Source of the DNA: Verrucomicrobiota bacterium
GTDB lineage: Bacteria > Verrucomicrobiota > Verrucomicrobiia > Limisphaerales > UBA9464
Assembly: GCA_947454705.1 (NCBI GenBank)
Contig: CANGKZ010000014.1
Span: 1-64,000, forward strand
DNA: 64,000 nt
Reading direction: 5' to 3'
The notes beneath the pieces were generated by a model. That model ran no database searches. It saw nothing but the letters and a program-made list of their open reading frames with translations, and was not told the DNA's origin. Shown here piece by piece: positions 32,594 through 44,058 of this stretch. A program made the translations under genes and the position numbers. The stretch's first letter is position 1. The number at the start of each line of letters is the position of its first letter.

Positions 32594-33862
32594 ATGAACG
32601 TCAATCTCGCCTACGGACGCGGCGGACTCACCGTGGACCTGCCCAAAGACCGCACCACGGTCATTGAACCCACCTTTCGCCCCGGGCTCGCCGATGAGCG
32701 CGCGGCCCTCCTCGAAGCCCTTGAGTCTCCGATCGGCGCCCAGCCGTTGAAGGCCTGGCTCAAGCCCAACGCGAAGATCTGCATCCTCTTCACCGACATC
32801 ACGCGGGCCACTCCGAATCACCGGATCATTCCCTGGCTGCTCGCGTATCTGGAGTCGGCCGGGGTCCGACGCGACCAGGTTACGCTGCTGAACCAGCTCG
32901 GCACGCATCGGCCGAACACGAAGGCGGAGCTGGAGAAAATGCTCACGCCCGAAGTCGTCGCAGGCTGGCGCGTGGTGAATCACGAACCCGAGAACGAACA
33001 CGCCTGCGTGACCCTCGGCACCACCCGCACCGGTGTGCCGGCGCGGATCAATCGGATCGCCGTCGAGGCCGATGTCCGCATTCTCACTGGATTCATCGAA
33101 CCCCATTTCTTCGCCGGATTCAGCGGCGGCCCCAAGGCGCTGATGCCCGGCGTGGCGCATCTGGAAACCGTGATGAGCAATCACGGCGTGGACCACCTCA
33201 ACGATCCGCGTTCCACCTTTGGAATTTGCGAGGGCAATCCGTTGTGGGAAGAGTTGCTGGAGATCGCCCTGCGCGTGGGGCCGAGCTTCCTGCTCAACGT
33301 CACCCTCAATGAACATCGCGACATCACCCGCGTGTTCGCCGGCGATCTCGTCGAGGCGCACCGGGTGGGACGCGAGTACGTCCGAACGGCTGCGATGCAG
33401 AAGGTGGATCGTCCGTTCGAAGTCGTGGTCACCACGAACTCGGGCTATCCGCTCGACATGAATCTCTATCAGGGCGTGAAGGGCATGAGCGCCGGAGCGC
33501 GCGTCCTCGCCCAGGGCGGCACGCTCATCCTCGCCGCCGAATGCAGTGAAGGCGTCCCAGCCGGAAGCCCGTTCGACAAACTGCTCCGCGAAGGCGGATC
33601 CCCCGAGGAAATCCTCGGCCTGCTCGCCACGCCGGGATTTGTCCGCCCCGAGCAATGGCAGGCCCAGATCCAGTCGCTGATCCAGCGTCGCGCCAAGGTC
33701 TTGTTGTACTCGTCCATGTCGGCCGATGTCCTGCGCGCTGCCCATCTCACTCCGTGCACCGACATCGCCGCGGCGGTCCGACAGGAGCTCGAACGCTTCG
33801 GCCCCGGATCCCGCGTGGCGGTGCTGCCCCAGGGTCCGTTGACCATTCCGTACATCGCCTGA
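32594..33862 (+). CDS. LarA-like nickel-pincer-dependent racemase/epimerase
   Basis: 422 residues from the ATG at 32594; the track extension to 32534 is unconserved. The family racemises lactate or epimerises 2-hydroxyacids, including aldonates, using a nickel-pincer nucleotide. Key residues line up with Lactobacillus plantarum LarA at a constant offset of -3: His105 (LGTHRPNT), His171 (FIEPHFFAGFSGG), Lys181 (GPKALMPG, the covalent cofactor attachment) and His197 (SNHGVD). The LFTDITRATPNH motif is also present. It has no signal peptide, so it is cytoplasmic. It sits between a secreted lactonase and a sulfatase (9 bp to the next start). The cofactor-making larB/larC/larE genes are not in the window. 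Confidence 0.88.
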   Translation: MNVNLAYGRGGLTVDLPKDRTTVIEPTFRPGLADERAALLEALESPIGAQPLKAWLKPNAKICILFTDITRATPNHRIIPWLLAYLESAGVRRDQVTLLNQLGTHRPNTKAELEKMLTPEVVAGWRVVNHEPENEHACVTLGTTRTGVPARINRIAVEADVRILTGFIEPHFFAGFSGGPKALMPGVAHLETVMSNHGVDHLNDPRSTFGICEGNPLWEELLEIALRVGPSFLLNVTLNEHRDITRVFAGDLVEAHRVGREYVRTAAMQKVDRPFEVVVTTNSGYPLDMNLYQGVKGMSAGARVLAQGGTLILAAECSEGVPAGSPFDKLLREGGSPEEILGLLATPGFVRPEQWQAQIQSLIQRRAKVLLYSSMSADVLRAAHLTPCTDIAAAVRQELERFGPGSRVAVLPQGPLTIPYIA

Positions 33863-33871
33863 GCCCCGCCC

Positions 33872-35290
33872 ATGCCGACTCTTTTTTGGAACTCCCGCCG
33901 TTCGCATCGGCCATCGCGGTCACTCTGGCTCGCGCTGAGCCTCTTCGTTTGCGGCGTGTCGCTCGCGATCGCGGCCGTCCCCACCGACCGCAACGAACGC
34001 CGCACCGCGACCACGCCGAACATCATCCTCATCGTGGCCGATGATCTCGGCTACGGCGACCTGGGCAGCTACGGACAGAACGAGATCAAGACGCCGAATC
34101 TGGATCGGCTCGCCGCCGAGGGAATGCGCTTCACCCAGGCCTACGCGGGAAACACGGTGTGTGCCCCGAGCCGATGCTCGCTGCTGACCGGCATGCATTC
34201 CGGACACAGCCGCATCCGCAGCAACGTCCAGGTGCCGCTGGAACCGACCGATTACACCCTCGGCGATCTGGCCAAGCGCTCCGGCTACCGCACCGCCGCG
34301 ATCGGCAAATGGGCGCTCGGATGGGAAGGAAGCACGGGACATCCGAATCGTCGCGGATTCGATGAGTGGTTCGGCTTCCTCGATCAAAGCCACGCGCACG
34401 AATACTATCCCGCCTACCTCTGGCGAAATGAAGACGCGCGTCCGATGTCCGGGAACCAAAATGGTCGCCGGGGCGACTACGCCCCCGACTGGTTTGAACG
34501 CGCCGCGACCAACTTTGTGCGCATCTACGAGGACAAACCGTTCTTCCTCTATTTCGCCTCCACGATTCCCCACGCCAACAACGAGCGCGGAACCAACGGC
34601 ATGGAAGTGCCCTCGCTGGGCCAGTACCGGAATCAACCCTGGCCCGAACCGGAGAAAGCCAAGGCGGCCATGATCACCCAGCTCGATGCCACCGTGGGAC
34701 GCCTGATGGAAGATCTCAAACGGCGGCGCATCGATCAGGACACCGTGGTCCTTTTCACCAGCGACAACGGCCCGCATTCCGAAGGCGGTGTGCATGCGAA
34801 CTTCTTCAAGAGCTCGGGCACCCTTCGCGGAATCAAACGCGATCTCTACGAAGGCGGCATTCGCGTCCCGCTCATCGTTCGATGGCCCGGCGTCATCAAA
34901 CCCGGCACCACCTCAGATCGTCCCGTGGCGTTCTGGGACATGCTGCCCACCATGGCGGATTTGCTGCAGACCAACCTCCCGGTGAAAACCGATGGCTTGT
35001 CCTTCGCCGCCGTGTTGCGCGGCAAGGAACCCGCCGCCACGCACGATCATTTCTATTGGGAATTCCACGAACGCGGTTACCAGCGTGCGGTGCGATCAGG
35101 CGATTGGAAGGCCATTCAATTGGCCGAGGGAAAACCGGTGGAGCTGTACAACCTCGCCGACGATCCTTCGGAAAAGAAGGAATGCGCCGCCGAGCATCCC
35201 GAGATCGTAGCGCGGCTGACCGCGTTGATGAAATCCTCGGCGGACCCGTTTGTCGCTCCGGTGGAGAAGTCTCCCTTCAAGCGGAACTGA
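33872..35290 (+). CDS. Secreted sulfatase (arylsulfatase A-like)
   Basis: 472 residues. A Sec-type signal (SLWLALSLFVCGVSLAIAAVP) follows a basic start. The catalytic cysteine to be converted to formylglycine is Cys97 in CAPSR; metal-site Asp residues lie in IILIVADDLGYGDLGSYG, and FTSDNGPHSEGG and IGKWALG supply the other conserved positions. The family hydrolyses sulfate esters of sugars or aromatic compounds and needs a formylglycine-generating enzyme, not encoded here. It starts 9 bp after the LarA-like gene, so co-translation is likely. A hairpin with little T-tract follows, shared with the convergent gene. Confidence 0.93.
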   Translation: MPTLFWNSRRSHRPSRSLWLALSLFVCGVSLAIAAVPTDRNERRTATTPNIILIVADDLGYGDLGSYGQNEIKTPNLDRLAAEGMRFTQAYAGNTVCAPSRCSLLTGMHSGHSRIRSNVQVPLEPTDYTLGDLAKRSGYRTAAIGKWALGWEGSTGHPNRRGFDEWFGFLDQSHAHEYYPAYLWRNEDARPMSGNQNGRRGDYAPDWFERAATNFVRIYEDKPFFLYFASTIPHANNERGTNGMEVPSLGQYRNQPWPEPEKAKAAMITQLDATVGRLMEDLKRRRIDQDTVVLFTSDNGPHSEGGVHANFFKSSGTLRGIKRDLYEGGIRVPLIVRWPGVIKPGTTSDRPVAFWDMLPTMADLLQTNLPVKTDGLSFAAVLRGKEPAATHDHFYWEFHERGYQRAVRSGDWKAIQLAEGKPVELYNLADDPSEKKECAAEHPEIVARLTALMKSSADPFVAPVEKSPFKRN

Positions 35291-35311
35291 GTACGGAGTC
35301 CCGCCGTGCGA

Positions 35312-35337
35312 ATCCCGCGTGCGCTCCGGCGCGGGAT
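35312..35337. terminator. Terminator-like hairpin between convergent genes
   Basis: ATCCCGCG / CGCGGGAT (8-bp stem, 10-base loop) lies directly between the sulfatase stop and the stop of the minus-strand glycosyltransferase. There is no T-tract, so intrinsic termination is uncertain. Confidence 0.4.
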
Positions 35338-36119
35338 CAGGCGTGGGAAACGCCGCTGACGGTCGATGCCGATTCAGCGGTCGAAACCGGCGACGGTTTG
35401 CGTCGCAGCCCATTTTGGATCCAGAGGCTCCACACCATCCAAAGGGCTTCGCGAACGATGTGCTTGGACATCTTGGACGTGCCCTGGAATCGATCGGTGA
35501 AAATGATCGGCACCTCCGCAATGCGCCCGCCTCTGCGCCAGATACGATGGGTCAGCTCAATCTGAAAGCTGTAGCCATTGCTCCGCACCGTCTCCAATTC
35601 GAGAGTGGCGAGGGCGCGTCGTCGGAAACACTTGTACCCACCGGTCGGATCCGAGATCTCCATTCCGGTGATCAGCCGCACATAGCGAGCTGCGCCAATG
35701 CTTAGGAGCAATCGGTTCAGCGGCCAGTTGATGACGCGGATGCCATCCTTGTAGCGCGAGCCCAGGACGAGATCGCAATCCCCAGCCTTCGCGGCTTCGA
35801 GGAACCGGGGAATGTCGGAAGGATTGTGGGAGAAATCCGCATCCATCTCGAAGATGAACTCGTACTCCCGCTTCAACGCCCAGAGGAAGCCGTCGATGTA
35901 CGCACGTCCCAACCCCGACTTCGAAGGGCGGTGCATGACGTGGACATTGGGATTCGTCGCAGCGATCGAATCCGCCAGCTGTCCGGTGCCGTCCGGGGAG
36001 TTGTCATCCACGACCAACACGTCCAGCACCACGGGCTGCGCCATGAGGCGCTTGATCAACTGCGGGAGATTATCCCGCTCGTTGTAGGTGGGTACGATGA
36101 TGAGCGCCTCGGCGGCCAT
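35337..36119 (-). CDS. Polyprenol-phosphate mannosyltransferase-like GT2 enzyme
   Basis: 260 residues from the ATG at 36119; the track start at 36158 is longer and unconserved. It closely follows the dolichyl/polyprenyl-phosphate mannose synthase pattern: IIVPTYNERDNL, LVVDDNSPDGTG, GLGRAYIDGF, the DxD region MDADFSHNP, LGSRYKDG, ISDPTGGYKCFRR and a late GTSKMS. It would transfer a hexose from GDP- or UDP-sugar to a lipid phosphate on the inner membrane face for later glycosylation. There is no transmembrane tail beyond a short hydrophobic stretch (ALWMVWSLWIQNGL). It is divergent from hisB, with 153 bp between the starts. Confidence 0.88.
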   Translation of the reverse strand: MAAEALIIVPTYNERDNLPQLIKRLMAQPVVLDVLVVDDNSPDGTGQLADSIAATNPNVHVMHRPSKSGLGRAYIDGFLWALKREYEFIFEMDADFSHNPSDIPRFLEAAKAGDCDLVLGSRYKDGIRVINWPLNRLLLSIGAARYVRLITGMEISDPTGGYKCFRRRALATLELETVRSNGYSFQIELTHRIWRRGGRIAEVPIIFTDRFQGTSKMSKHIVREALWMVWSLWIQNGLRRKPSPVSTAESASTVSGVSHA

Positions 36120-36272
36120 GCTGGGAAGAAGCCTGCGTGTGAGGTGAATCGGAAACAAGTGTCAACTCTCCTCCAATCCGGGATCGCCCCGGGCGCATCT
36201 CCCTAGGGAAGAGTAGGTTCGCTTGAAACAAAATCCTTTTGGGTCCACGAGACTTGCCCCTAGGTTCGGCCC

Positions 36273-36935
36273 ATGTCGCAGCGCAGTGCCACCCTTCGAC
36301 GCGAGACGTCGGAAACAAAAATTGATCTCAAACTGGAGATCGACGGGACCGGCCGGTCCAAAATCCGGACCGGGGTCGGGTTCTTTGACCACATGCTCAC
36401 CGCGTTCTCACGGCATTCGCTGTGCGATCTGACCCTGCGCTGCCGCGGCGACCTCCACATCGACGCCCATCACACGGTGGAGGACTGCGGTCTGGCCCTT
36501 GGACAGGCCTTCCTCAAGGCTTTGGGAGACAAACGCGGCATTCGTCGTTACGGCGCCGGATTCGATCCCCGCAATCCCTTCACCGGAGAAGCCTTCGTAC
36601 CCATGGATGAATGCCTGGCCCGGTGCGTGATCGATTTTTCCGGCCGGCCCCACCTGGTCTGGCGTAAAATGGACGATCTGTCGCAGCGTCGCATCTCGTT
36701 GGAAGACAAGACTCAGGACATGTCGTCCGCCTTCCGTTTCGGGTTGGCTCGGGAATTCTTCCAAGCCTTCACCAACGAGGCCAAATGCAATCTGCACCTG
36801 GAACTCATCACCCCGGGTGAGCCGCATCACGTGGTCGAAGCGCTGTTCAAGGCCTTCGCCCGGGCCGTGGATTTTGCCTGCCAGCGCGACCCCCGACTGG
36901 GCGATCAAATCCCCAGCTCCAAAGGAAAACTCTGA
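36273..36935 (+). CDS. hisB: Imidazoleglycerol-phosphate dehydratase
   Basis: Dehydrates imidazoleglycerol phosphate in histidine biosynthesis. The 220-residue single-function form lacks the histidinol-phosphatase domain of E. coli HisB. Metal-binding repeats are FFDHMLTAFSRHS, HIDAHHTVEDCG, DECLARCVIDFSGRP and GEPHHVVEALFKAFARAV, all in the right order. No other his genes are adjacent. The ATG at 36273 lacks a Shine-Dalgarno sequence. The intergenic region upstream is shared with the divergent glycosyltransferase. Confidence 0.95.
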   Translation: MSQRSATLRRETSETKIDLKLEIDGTGRSKIRTGVGFFDHMLTAFSRHSLCDLTLRCRGDLHIDAHHTVEDCGLALGQAFLKALGDKRGIRRYGAGFDPRNPFTGEAFVPMDECLARCVIDFSGRPHLVWRKMDDLSQRRISLEDKTQDMSSAFRFGLAREFFQAFTNEAKCNLHLELITPGEPHHVVEALFKAFARAVDFACQRDPRLGDQIPSSKGKL

Positions 36936-37005
36936 TCTCGTGATGGTTAGAACAACTTTTCACCGGTCTTAAGTTTCCTGAATTCCTCCGCCCGAGTTCC
37001 CGTCC

Positions 37006-37614
37006 ATGCCCTCGTCGTTGAACAATGACTATCCGTCATCACCGGACGAGGCTCTGGTTGGCTGGGCTCAGAAGGGCGATACGGAAGCCTTCGAGGAGCT
37101 TGTGCACCGTCATCGGGACAAGATCTACGCGCGGGCGATGATGATGATGCGGAACGAGGATGAAGCCCTCGATTTGTCTCAGGAAGCATGGGTAAAAGCA
37201 TGGCAACGGTTGCACCAGTTTCAGGGGGATTCCTCCTTTGCGACTTGGATGACGCGGATCGTCATCAACCTCTGCCTCGACCAAATCCGTCGTCAAAAGA
37301 AGATGCGGGCGGAATCGATCGAACAGATCGAGGAAGAAGCCGGCGGTGTGGAACGGCAAATGCCGGTGGAACACGTCAATCCCATTGAAGGCCTGGAAAA
37401 GGAAGAACTGCGGAAACGGATCGATGAAGCGATGGGCAAGCTGACGGAAGCCCATCGGACGGTGTTGGTCCTGCACGAGTTTCAGGGGATGGAGTACAAG
37501 GAGATCGCCCGAAAGGTGGGGATCTCGATCGGGACGGTGATGTCCCGGCTGTTTTATGCGCGGCGTCGAATGGCGTCGCTGTTGCAGGGGTTGAAGCGGG
37601 AACGCAAGACCTGA
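37006..37614 (+). CDS. ECF RNA polymerase sigma factor (sigma-24/RpoE-like)
   Basis: 202 residues. Region 2 is seen as DEALVGWAQKGDTEAFEELVHRHRD, DLSQEAWVKAWQRLHQFQGDSSFATWM and RIVINLCLDQIRRQKK; a Glu-rich linker (about 108-130) follows; region 4 contains TVLVLHEFQGMEYKEIARKVGISIGTVMSRLFYARRRM, a clear helix-turn-helix for -35 recognition. The putative anti-sigma gene begins 22 bp after its stop, so the pair is an operon. The trigger and target promoters are unknown. The 70-bp gap after hisB is AT-richer and may hold an autoregulated promoter, but I could not assign boxes. Confidence 0.94.
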   Translation: MPSSLNNDYPSSPDEALVGWAQKGDTEAFEELVHRHRDKIYARAMMMMRNEDEALDLSQEAWVKAWQRLHQFQGDSSFATWMTRIVINLCLDQIRRQKKMRAESIEQIEEEAGGVERQMPVEHVNPIEGLEKEELRKRIDEAMGKLTEAHRTVLVLHEFQGMEYKEIARKVGISIGTVMSRLFYARRRMASLLQGLKRERKT

Positions 37615-37636
37615 GGCAACGATTGGAGATGTTGTT

Positions 37637-38071
37637 ATGGATGAGAAGAAATCGTTGGAATTGATGGCCCTGCTGGATGGAGCCGAAGAGCTTGGTCGCC
37701 GTGAGGCGGTCGAGGCTTGGCTGAAGTCCGAGCCGGATGCCGCCGCCCTTCGTGACGAACTCACCTGGGTAAGCCAGGCACTGCGTTCGCATGAACCGGT
37801 GGCCAAGGTTCCCGAGACCCGGGAATTCTACTGGTCCCAGATCCAGCGCCGGATCCAGGCCGAAGCCGCCCAAGCCGCGCCCGCCAAGCCGACCCGCCGC
37901 CTGTCCGATTGGCTCAGCTGGCTGGTCCCCATCGCCGGCGTCGCCGCGGTCACCATGCTCTTTACCGTTCATCCGTGGCAGCCTGGCTCCCGCACTTCGG
38001 GCTTGAACGAAGCTTCGGCCACGACCTACACCAGCGAGACCGACGGCGTCACGATTCATTGGATCGATTGA
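37637..38071 (+). CDS. Putative single-pass anti-sigma factor
   Basis: 144 residues, with one of the few visible Shine-Dalgarno sequences in the window (GGAG 8 nt before the ATG). The N-terminal part (DEKKSLELMALLDGAEELGRREAVEAWLKSEPDAAALRDEL) fits an anti-sigma cytoplasmic helical domain, a hydrophobic segment (LSWLVPIAGVAAVTMLFTV, about 92-110) would cross the inner membrane, and a short periplasmic tail ends HWID. No HxxxCxxC zinc motif is present. Identification rests mainly on position after the sigma gene and topology, so it is an inference. Confidence 0.6.
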   Translation: MDEKKSLELMALLDGAEELGRREAVEAWLKSEPDAAALRDELTWVSQALRSHEPVAKVPETREFYWSQIQRRIQAEAAQAAPAKPTRRLSDWLSWLVPIAGVAAVTMLFTVHPWQPGSRTSGLNEASATTYTSETDGVTIHWID

Positions 38072-38106
38072 CTCCCTGCTCCTTCCTTCTGATCCTACCC
38101 CTTCAG

Positions 38107-38586
38107 ATGAAACTCTTCCTGCGGCGTCAGTTCGCCTTGGCTTTGCTGGGTGGACTGGTTGCCGGACTCCCCATCGTCGCTTCCGCCTCGGATTTCAAAA
38201 TCAAGGCGCAGCTCGCCTGGGGCACCGATGACTCCAAACCCCAGGGCAAGGAGCTTCAGGAACTCGATCCCAAGCTGCGCGAGAAATTCCGGCATCTCCG
38301 CTGGAAGAACTACTTCGTGGTCAAGGCCGAGACGGCCGCAATCACCGGCAAGGCCAGTCAGCGGGTCACGTTGAGCGAGAAGTGCTCGCTGGATTTGAAG
38401 GATCTCGGAGACGGGAACCTCGAAATCCGCATCCTCAGCGTCAAAGCCGGCGGCCAGGCCACGGTGGTGAAGACCGAGGCCTGCCCCATCGCCAAGCTCA
38501 AGGCCGGACACATTTTCGCCTTCGCGGGCGATACCAAGGAAAAGTGGGACGACGCCTGGTTGGTGATCGTCACTTCCGCCAACTGA
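38107..38586 (+). CDS. Small exported protein of unknown function
   Basis: The ATG at 38107 gives 159 residues with a signal peptide (FALALLGGLVAGLPIVASASD); the track ORF extends this start unrealistically. The mature part is beta-rich with two Cys residues (EKCSLDLKD and TEACPIAK) and mentions of tolerance-like repeats only in the loose sense of alternating strands. It reads like a periplasmic sensor or stress protein, but I recognise no family. It is 35 bp after the anti-sigma gene on the same strand, so it is a likely third member of the sigma operon or a regulon target. Confidence 0.6.
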   Translation: MKLFLRRQFALALLGGLVAGLPIVASASDFKIKAQLAWGTDDSKPQGKELQELDPKLREKFRHLRWKNYFVVKAETAAITGKASQRVTLSEKCSLDLKDLGDGNLEIRILSVKAGGQATVVKTEACPIAKLKAGHIFAFAGDTKEKWDDAWLVIVTSAN

Positions 38587-38671
38587 TTTCCGCCTGCCCG
38601 ATTCCCATCGGGCGGCCCCGGACCACTACGGGTAGGTTAGGAACCTCGTTCCAGCCCCCATTCCTTGTAGA

Positions 38672-41243
<2,572 letters not shown>

Positions 41244-41293
41244 GCGAAGCCCGAGCACGCCCGTACGATTCCAACTCCATTTCCGCACGCACC

Positions 41294-43945
41294 ATGCCTG
41301 ACGAATCCGCTCCGTTACCGCCTTCCCCGTCGTCCCCCGCCCCGTCGGGCGGCGCCTACTCGGTGGGCGAAAAAATCGCCAAGATCAACGTCGCCGACGA
41401 GATCAAGGCCTCGTTCCTCGACTACTCGATGTCGGTGATCATTTCGCGCGCGTTGCCCGACGTGCGTGATGGTCTCAAGCCCTCGCAGCGCCGCATCCTT
41501 TACGCGATGCACGAGCTGTCCCTCTTCCCGGGACGCAAGCACTACAAGTGCGCCAAGATCTGCGGTGACACCTCCGGAAACTATCACCCCCACGGTGAAG
41601 CGGTGATCTACCCCACGCTCGTCCACATGGCGCAGCCGTGGGCCATGCGCGAGAAGCTGGTCGATGGCAAGGGCAACTTCGGTTCGGTCGAAAACGATCC
41701 TCCCGCGGCCATGCGTTATACCGAAGCCCGGTTGACGCACCTTGGCGCCGTCCTCATGCAGGACATGGACAAGGACACCGTCGATTTCGTCCCGAACTAC
41801 GACGAGCGCATGACGGAGCCCACGGTCTTCCCGGCCGCGTTCCCGAATCTCATCGTCAACGGCGGCACCGGCATCGCAGTCGGCATGGCCACCAACATGG
41901 CCCCGCACAATCTCGCGGAAGTCATCGACGGCATCTGCGCCCAGATCGACAAGCCCGAGATCACCAACGCCCAGCTCCAGAAGTTCATCAAGGGCCCGGA
42001 TTTCCCCACCGGCGGCATCATCTGCGGCATCGAGGGCATCAAGAATTACTTCGAGACCGGACGCGGCGGCGTGAAGCTCCGCGGCAAAGTCGGGATCGAG
42101 CAGATGAAGGGCAACCGGGAACAGCTCGTCATCACCGAGATCCCGTTCAACGTCAACCGGGCCGCCCTCGAAGAGCAGATCGCCGACTTGGTGAACAACA
42201 AGGTCGTCACCGACATCAGCGGCGTCCGCAACGAGTCGGATGAAAACTGCCGCCTGGTGATCGAGTTGAAGCGCGATGCCATCCCCAAGGTGGTCATCAA
42301 CAACCTCTTCAAGCATACCCAGCTCGAAGTCAGCTTCAGCGTCAACGCGCTGGCCATTGATCACGGCAAGCCGAAGACGCTTTCGATGCGCGAGCTCATC
42401 GCCGCGTACATCGATCACCGCCGCGAGGTCATCCTCCGCCGCACCCGCTTCGAGCTCAAGAAGGCCGAAGACCGCGCCGAGATCCTCGAAGGCTACATCT
42501 GCGCGCTGAACAATCTCGACGAGTTCATCCGCATCATCCGCAATTCGAAGAATCGCGATGAGGCCAAGGTGAAGTTGCTGGCCTTCGAATGGACCCGCGC
42601 CCAGGTGGAACGCTGGGGCGTTCTGGTTCGCCGCGAAGAGCGCCTCGAAAAGGGCCGCTACATGCTGTCGGAACGCCAGGTCGAAGCCATCCTCGAACTG
42701 CGCCTCTATCAACTCACCGGACTCGAAATCGACAAGGTCCGCGCCGAATACGGCGAGCTCGTGGAACGCATCAAGGACTTGATGGACATCCTCGCGAAGG
42801 AATCGCGCGTGATGTCGATCATCAAGAAGGAGCTGAAGGACATTAAGGACAAGCATGGCAATGCGCGTCGCTCGGAGATCGTTCCGGACGAAGGCGAAAT
42901 CGCCATCGAGGACCTGATCGCCAACGAAGGCGTCATCGTCACCCTCACGCACAACGGCCTCATCAAGCGCACCAACGTCTCCAGCTACCGGGCCCAGCGG
43001 CGCGGCGGCAAGGGCGTCATCGGCATGGCCACGCGCGAGGCCGAGAAGCCCGAGGATGCGGACTTCATCGAGCGCCTCTTCACCGCGAGCACGCACGACT
43101 ACCTCATGTTCTTCACGAACCTGGGACGCGTGTATGTCGAGCGCGTGCACGAGATTCCCGACATGGGACGCGCCGCCAAGGGCCGCAGCATCGCCAACCT
43201 CCTCGAGCTTCGCCCCGAGGAAAAAGTGCAGACCGTCGTCCGCGTGAACGCCAAGTACGGCGCCAACAAGGAAGACCAAACCTGGCAGCAGACCAATGAG
43301 CTGTTCTTTGTCACCCGTCAGGGCACGACCAAGCGCACCGCGTTGAGCGATTTCCAGAACGTCCGCAAGGGCGGCATCATCGCCATCACGCTCGAACCCG
43401 GTGATGACCTCGTCGAGGTCAAGCTCACCTCGGGCCAGAACGAGATCGTGCTCATCACCCAGGAAGGCATGAGCATCCGCTTCGCCGAGGACCAGGTCCG
43501 GTCCATGGGCCGCAACGCCGCCGGCGTGAAGGGCATCGAATTGGAGAAGTCCGACGCCGTGGTCGCCTGCGCGCTCGTCGAGAAGGACGCCACACTGCTG
43601 GTTGCCGGCGAAAACGGCATCGGCAAGCGCACGGACTTCGAGGAGTACCGCCTGCAGTCCCGCGGCGGCAAGGGCATCATCACCATGAAGACCGGCGACA
43701 AGACCGGCCGCGTGGTGGGTGCGCTCACCGTTCGCGACACCGACGAGATCATGCTCATCACCAACGGCGGCCAGATGGTTCGCACCCCGGTGAAGGACAT
43801 CCGCGAGGCGGGCCGCAACACGATGGGCGTGAAGCTCATCAACCTCGACGACAAGGATCGTCTGCAGGCCATCGCTCCGGTGATTTCCGAGAACGACGAA
43901 GAAGCCGCCACCGGTCCGGTCACCGAACCGCTGCCGGGCGTCTGA
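41294..43945 (+). CDS. gyrA: DNA gyrase subunit A
   Basis: DNA cleavage and wrapping subunit, 883 residues. The active-site tyrosine is Tyr142 in AMRYTEARL. The quinolone region reads HGEAVIYPT, so positions equivalent to E. coli Ser83 and Asp87 are Ala103 and Pro107. The GyrA box QRRGGKG in the C-terminal propeller separates it from topoisomerase IV. It is in an operon with gyrB and ends in an intrinsic terminator. The ORF track also shows a full-length antisense frame, which I regard as a GC shadow. Confidence 0.97.
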   Translation: MPDESAPLPPSPSSPAPSGGAYSVGEKIAKINVADEIKASFLDYSMSVIISRALPDVRDGLKPSQRRILYAMHELSLFPGRKHYKCAKICGDTSGNYHPHGEAVIYPTLVHMAQPWAMREKLVDGKGNFGSVENDPPAAMRYTEARLTHLGAVLMQDMDKDTVDFVPNYDERMTEPTVFPAAFPNLIVNGGTGIAVGMATNMAPHNLAEVIDGICAQIDKPEITNAQLQKFIKGPDFPTGGIICGIEGIKNYFETGRGGVKLRGKVGIEQMKGNREQLVITEIPFNVNRAALEEQIADLVNNKVVTDISGVRNESDENCRLVIELKRDAIPKVVINNLFKHTQLEVSFSVNALAIDHGKPKTLSMRELIAAYIDHRREVILRRTRFELKKAEDRAEILEGYICALNNLDEFIRIIRNSKNRDEAKVKLLAFEWTRAQVERWGVLVRREERLEKGRYMLSERQVEAILELRLYQLTGLEIDKVRAEYGELVERIKDLMDILAKESRVMSIIKKELKDIKDKHGNARRSEIVPDEGEIAIEDLIANEGVIVTLTHNGLIKRTNVSSYRAQRRGGKGVIGMATREAEKPEDADFIERLFTASTHDYLMFFTNLGRVYVERVHEIPDMGRAAKGRSIANLLELRPEEKVQTVVRVNAKYGANKEDQTWQQTNELFFVTRQGTTKRTALSDFQNVRKGGIIAITLEPGDDLVEVKLTSGQNEIVLITQEGMSIRFAEDQVRSMGRNAAGVKGIELEKSDAVVACALVEKDATLLVAGENGIGKRTDFEEYRLQSRGGKGIITMKTGDKTGRVVGALTVRDTDEIMLITNGGQMVRTPVKDIREAGRNTMGVKLINLDDKDRLQAIAPVISENDEEAATGPVTEPLPGV

Positions 43946-43970
43946 TCCAAGCCGCACCGAATCGAAACAC

Positions 43971-44010
43971 AAAAGCCGGGATCGGATTCACTCCGACTCC
44001 CGGCTTTTTG
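43971..44010 (+). terminator. Rho-independent terminator of gyrBA
   Basis: AAAAGCCGGGA-TCGGA pairs with TCCGA-C-TCCCGGCTTTT (one small bulge) and is followed by T residues, 25 bp after the gyrA stop. Confidence 0.88.
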
Positions 44011-44058
44011 TTTTTCGTGCGTGGGGATGCAAACGGGACGTGATGCGGCACCGACCGA

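Noticed and set aside
36936-37005. Candidate ECF autoregulated promoter (AGAACAAC ... GGTCTTAAG) before the sigma gene
   Set aside because: Words are loosely similar to an ECF -35/-10 pair, but spacing and sequence are not convincing without a genome-wide motif comparison.
41315-43972. 885-residue antisense ORF opposite gyrA
   Set aside because: gyrA is unambiguous; the antisense protein is low-complexity Asp/Gly/Ala/Val.
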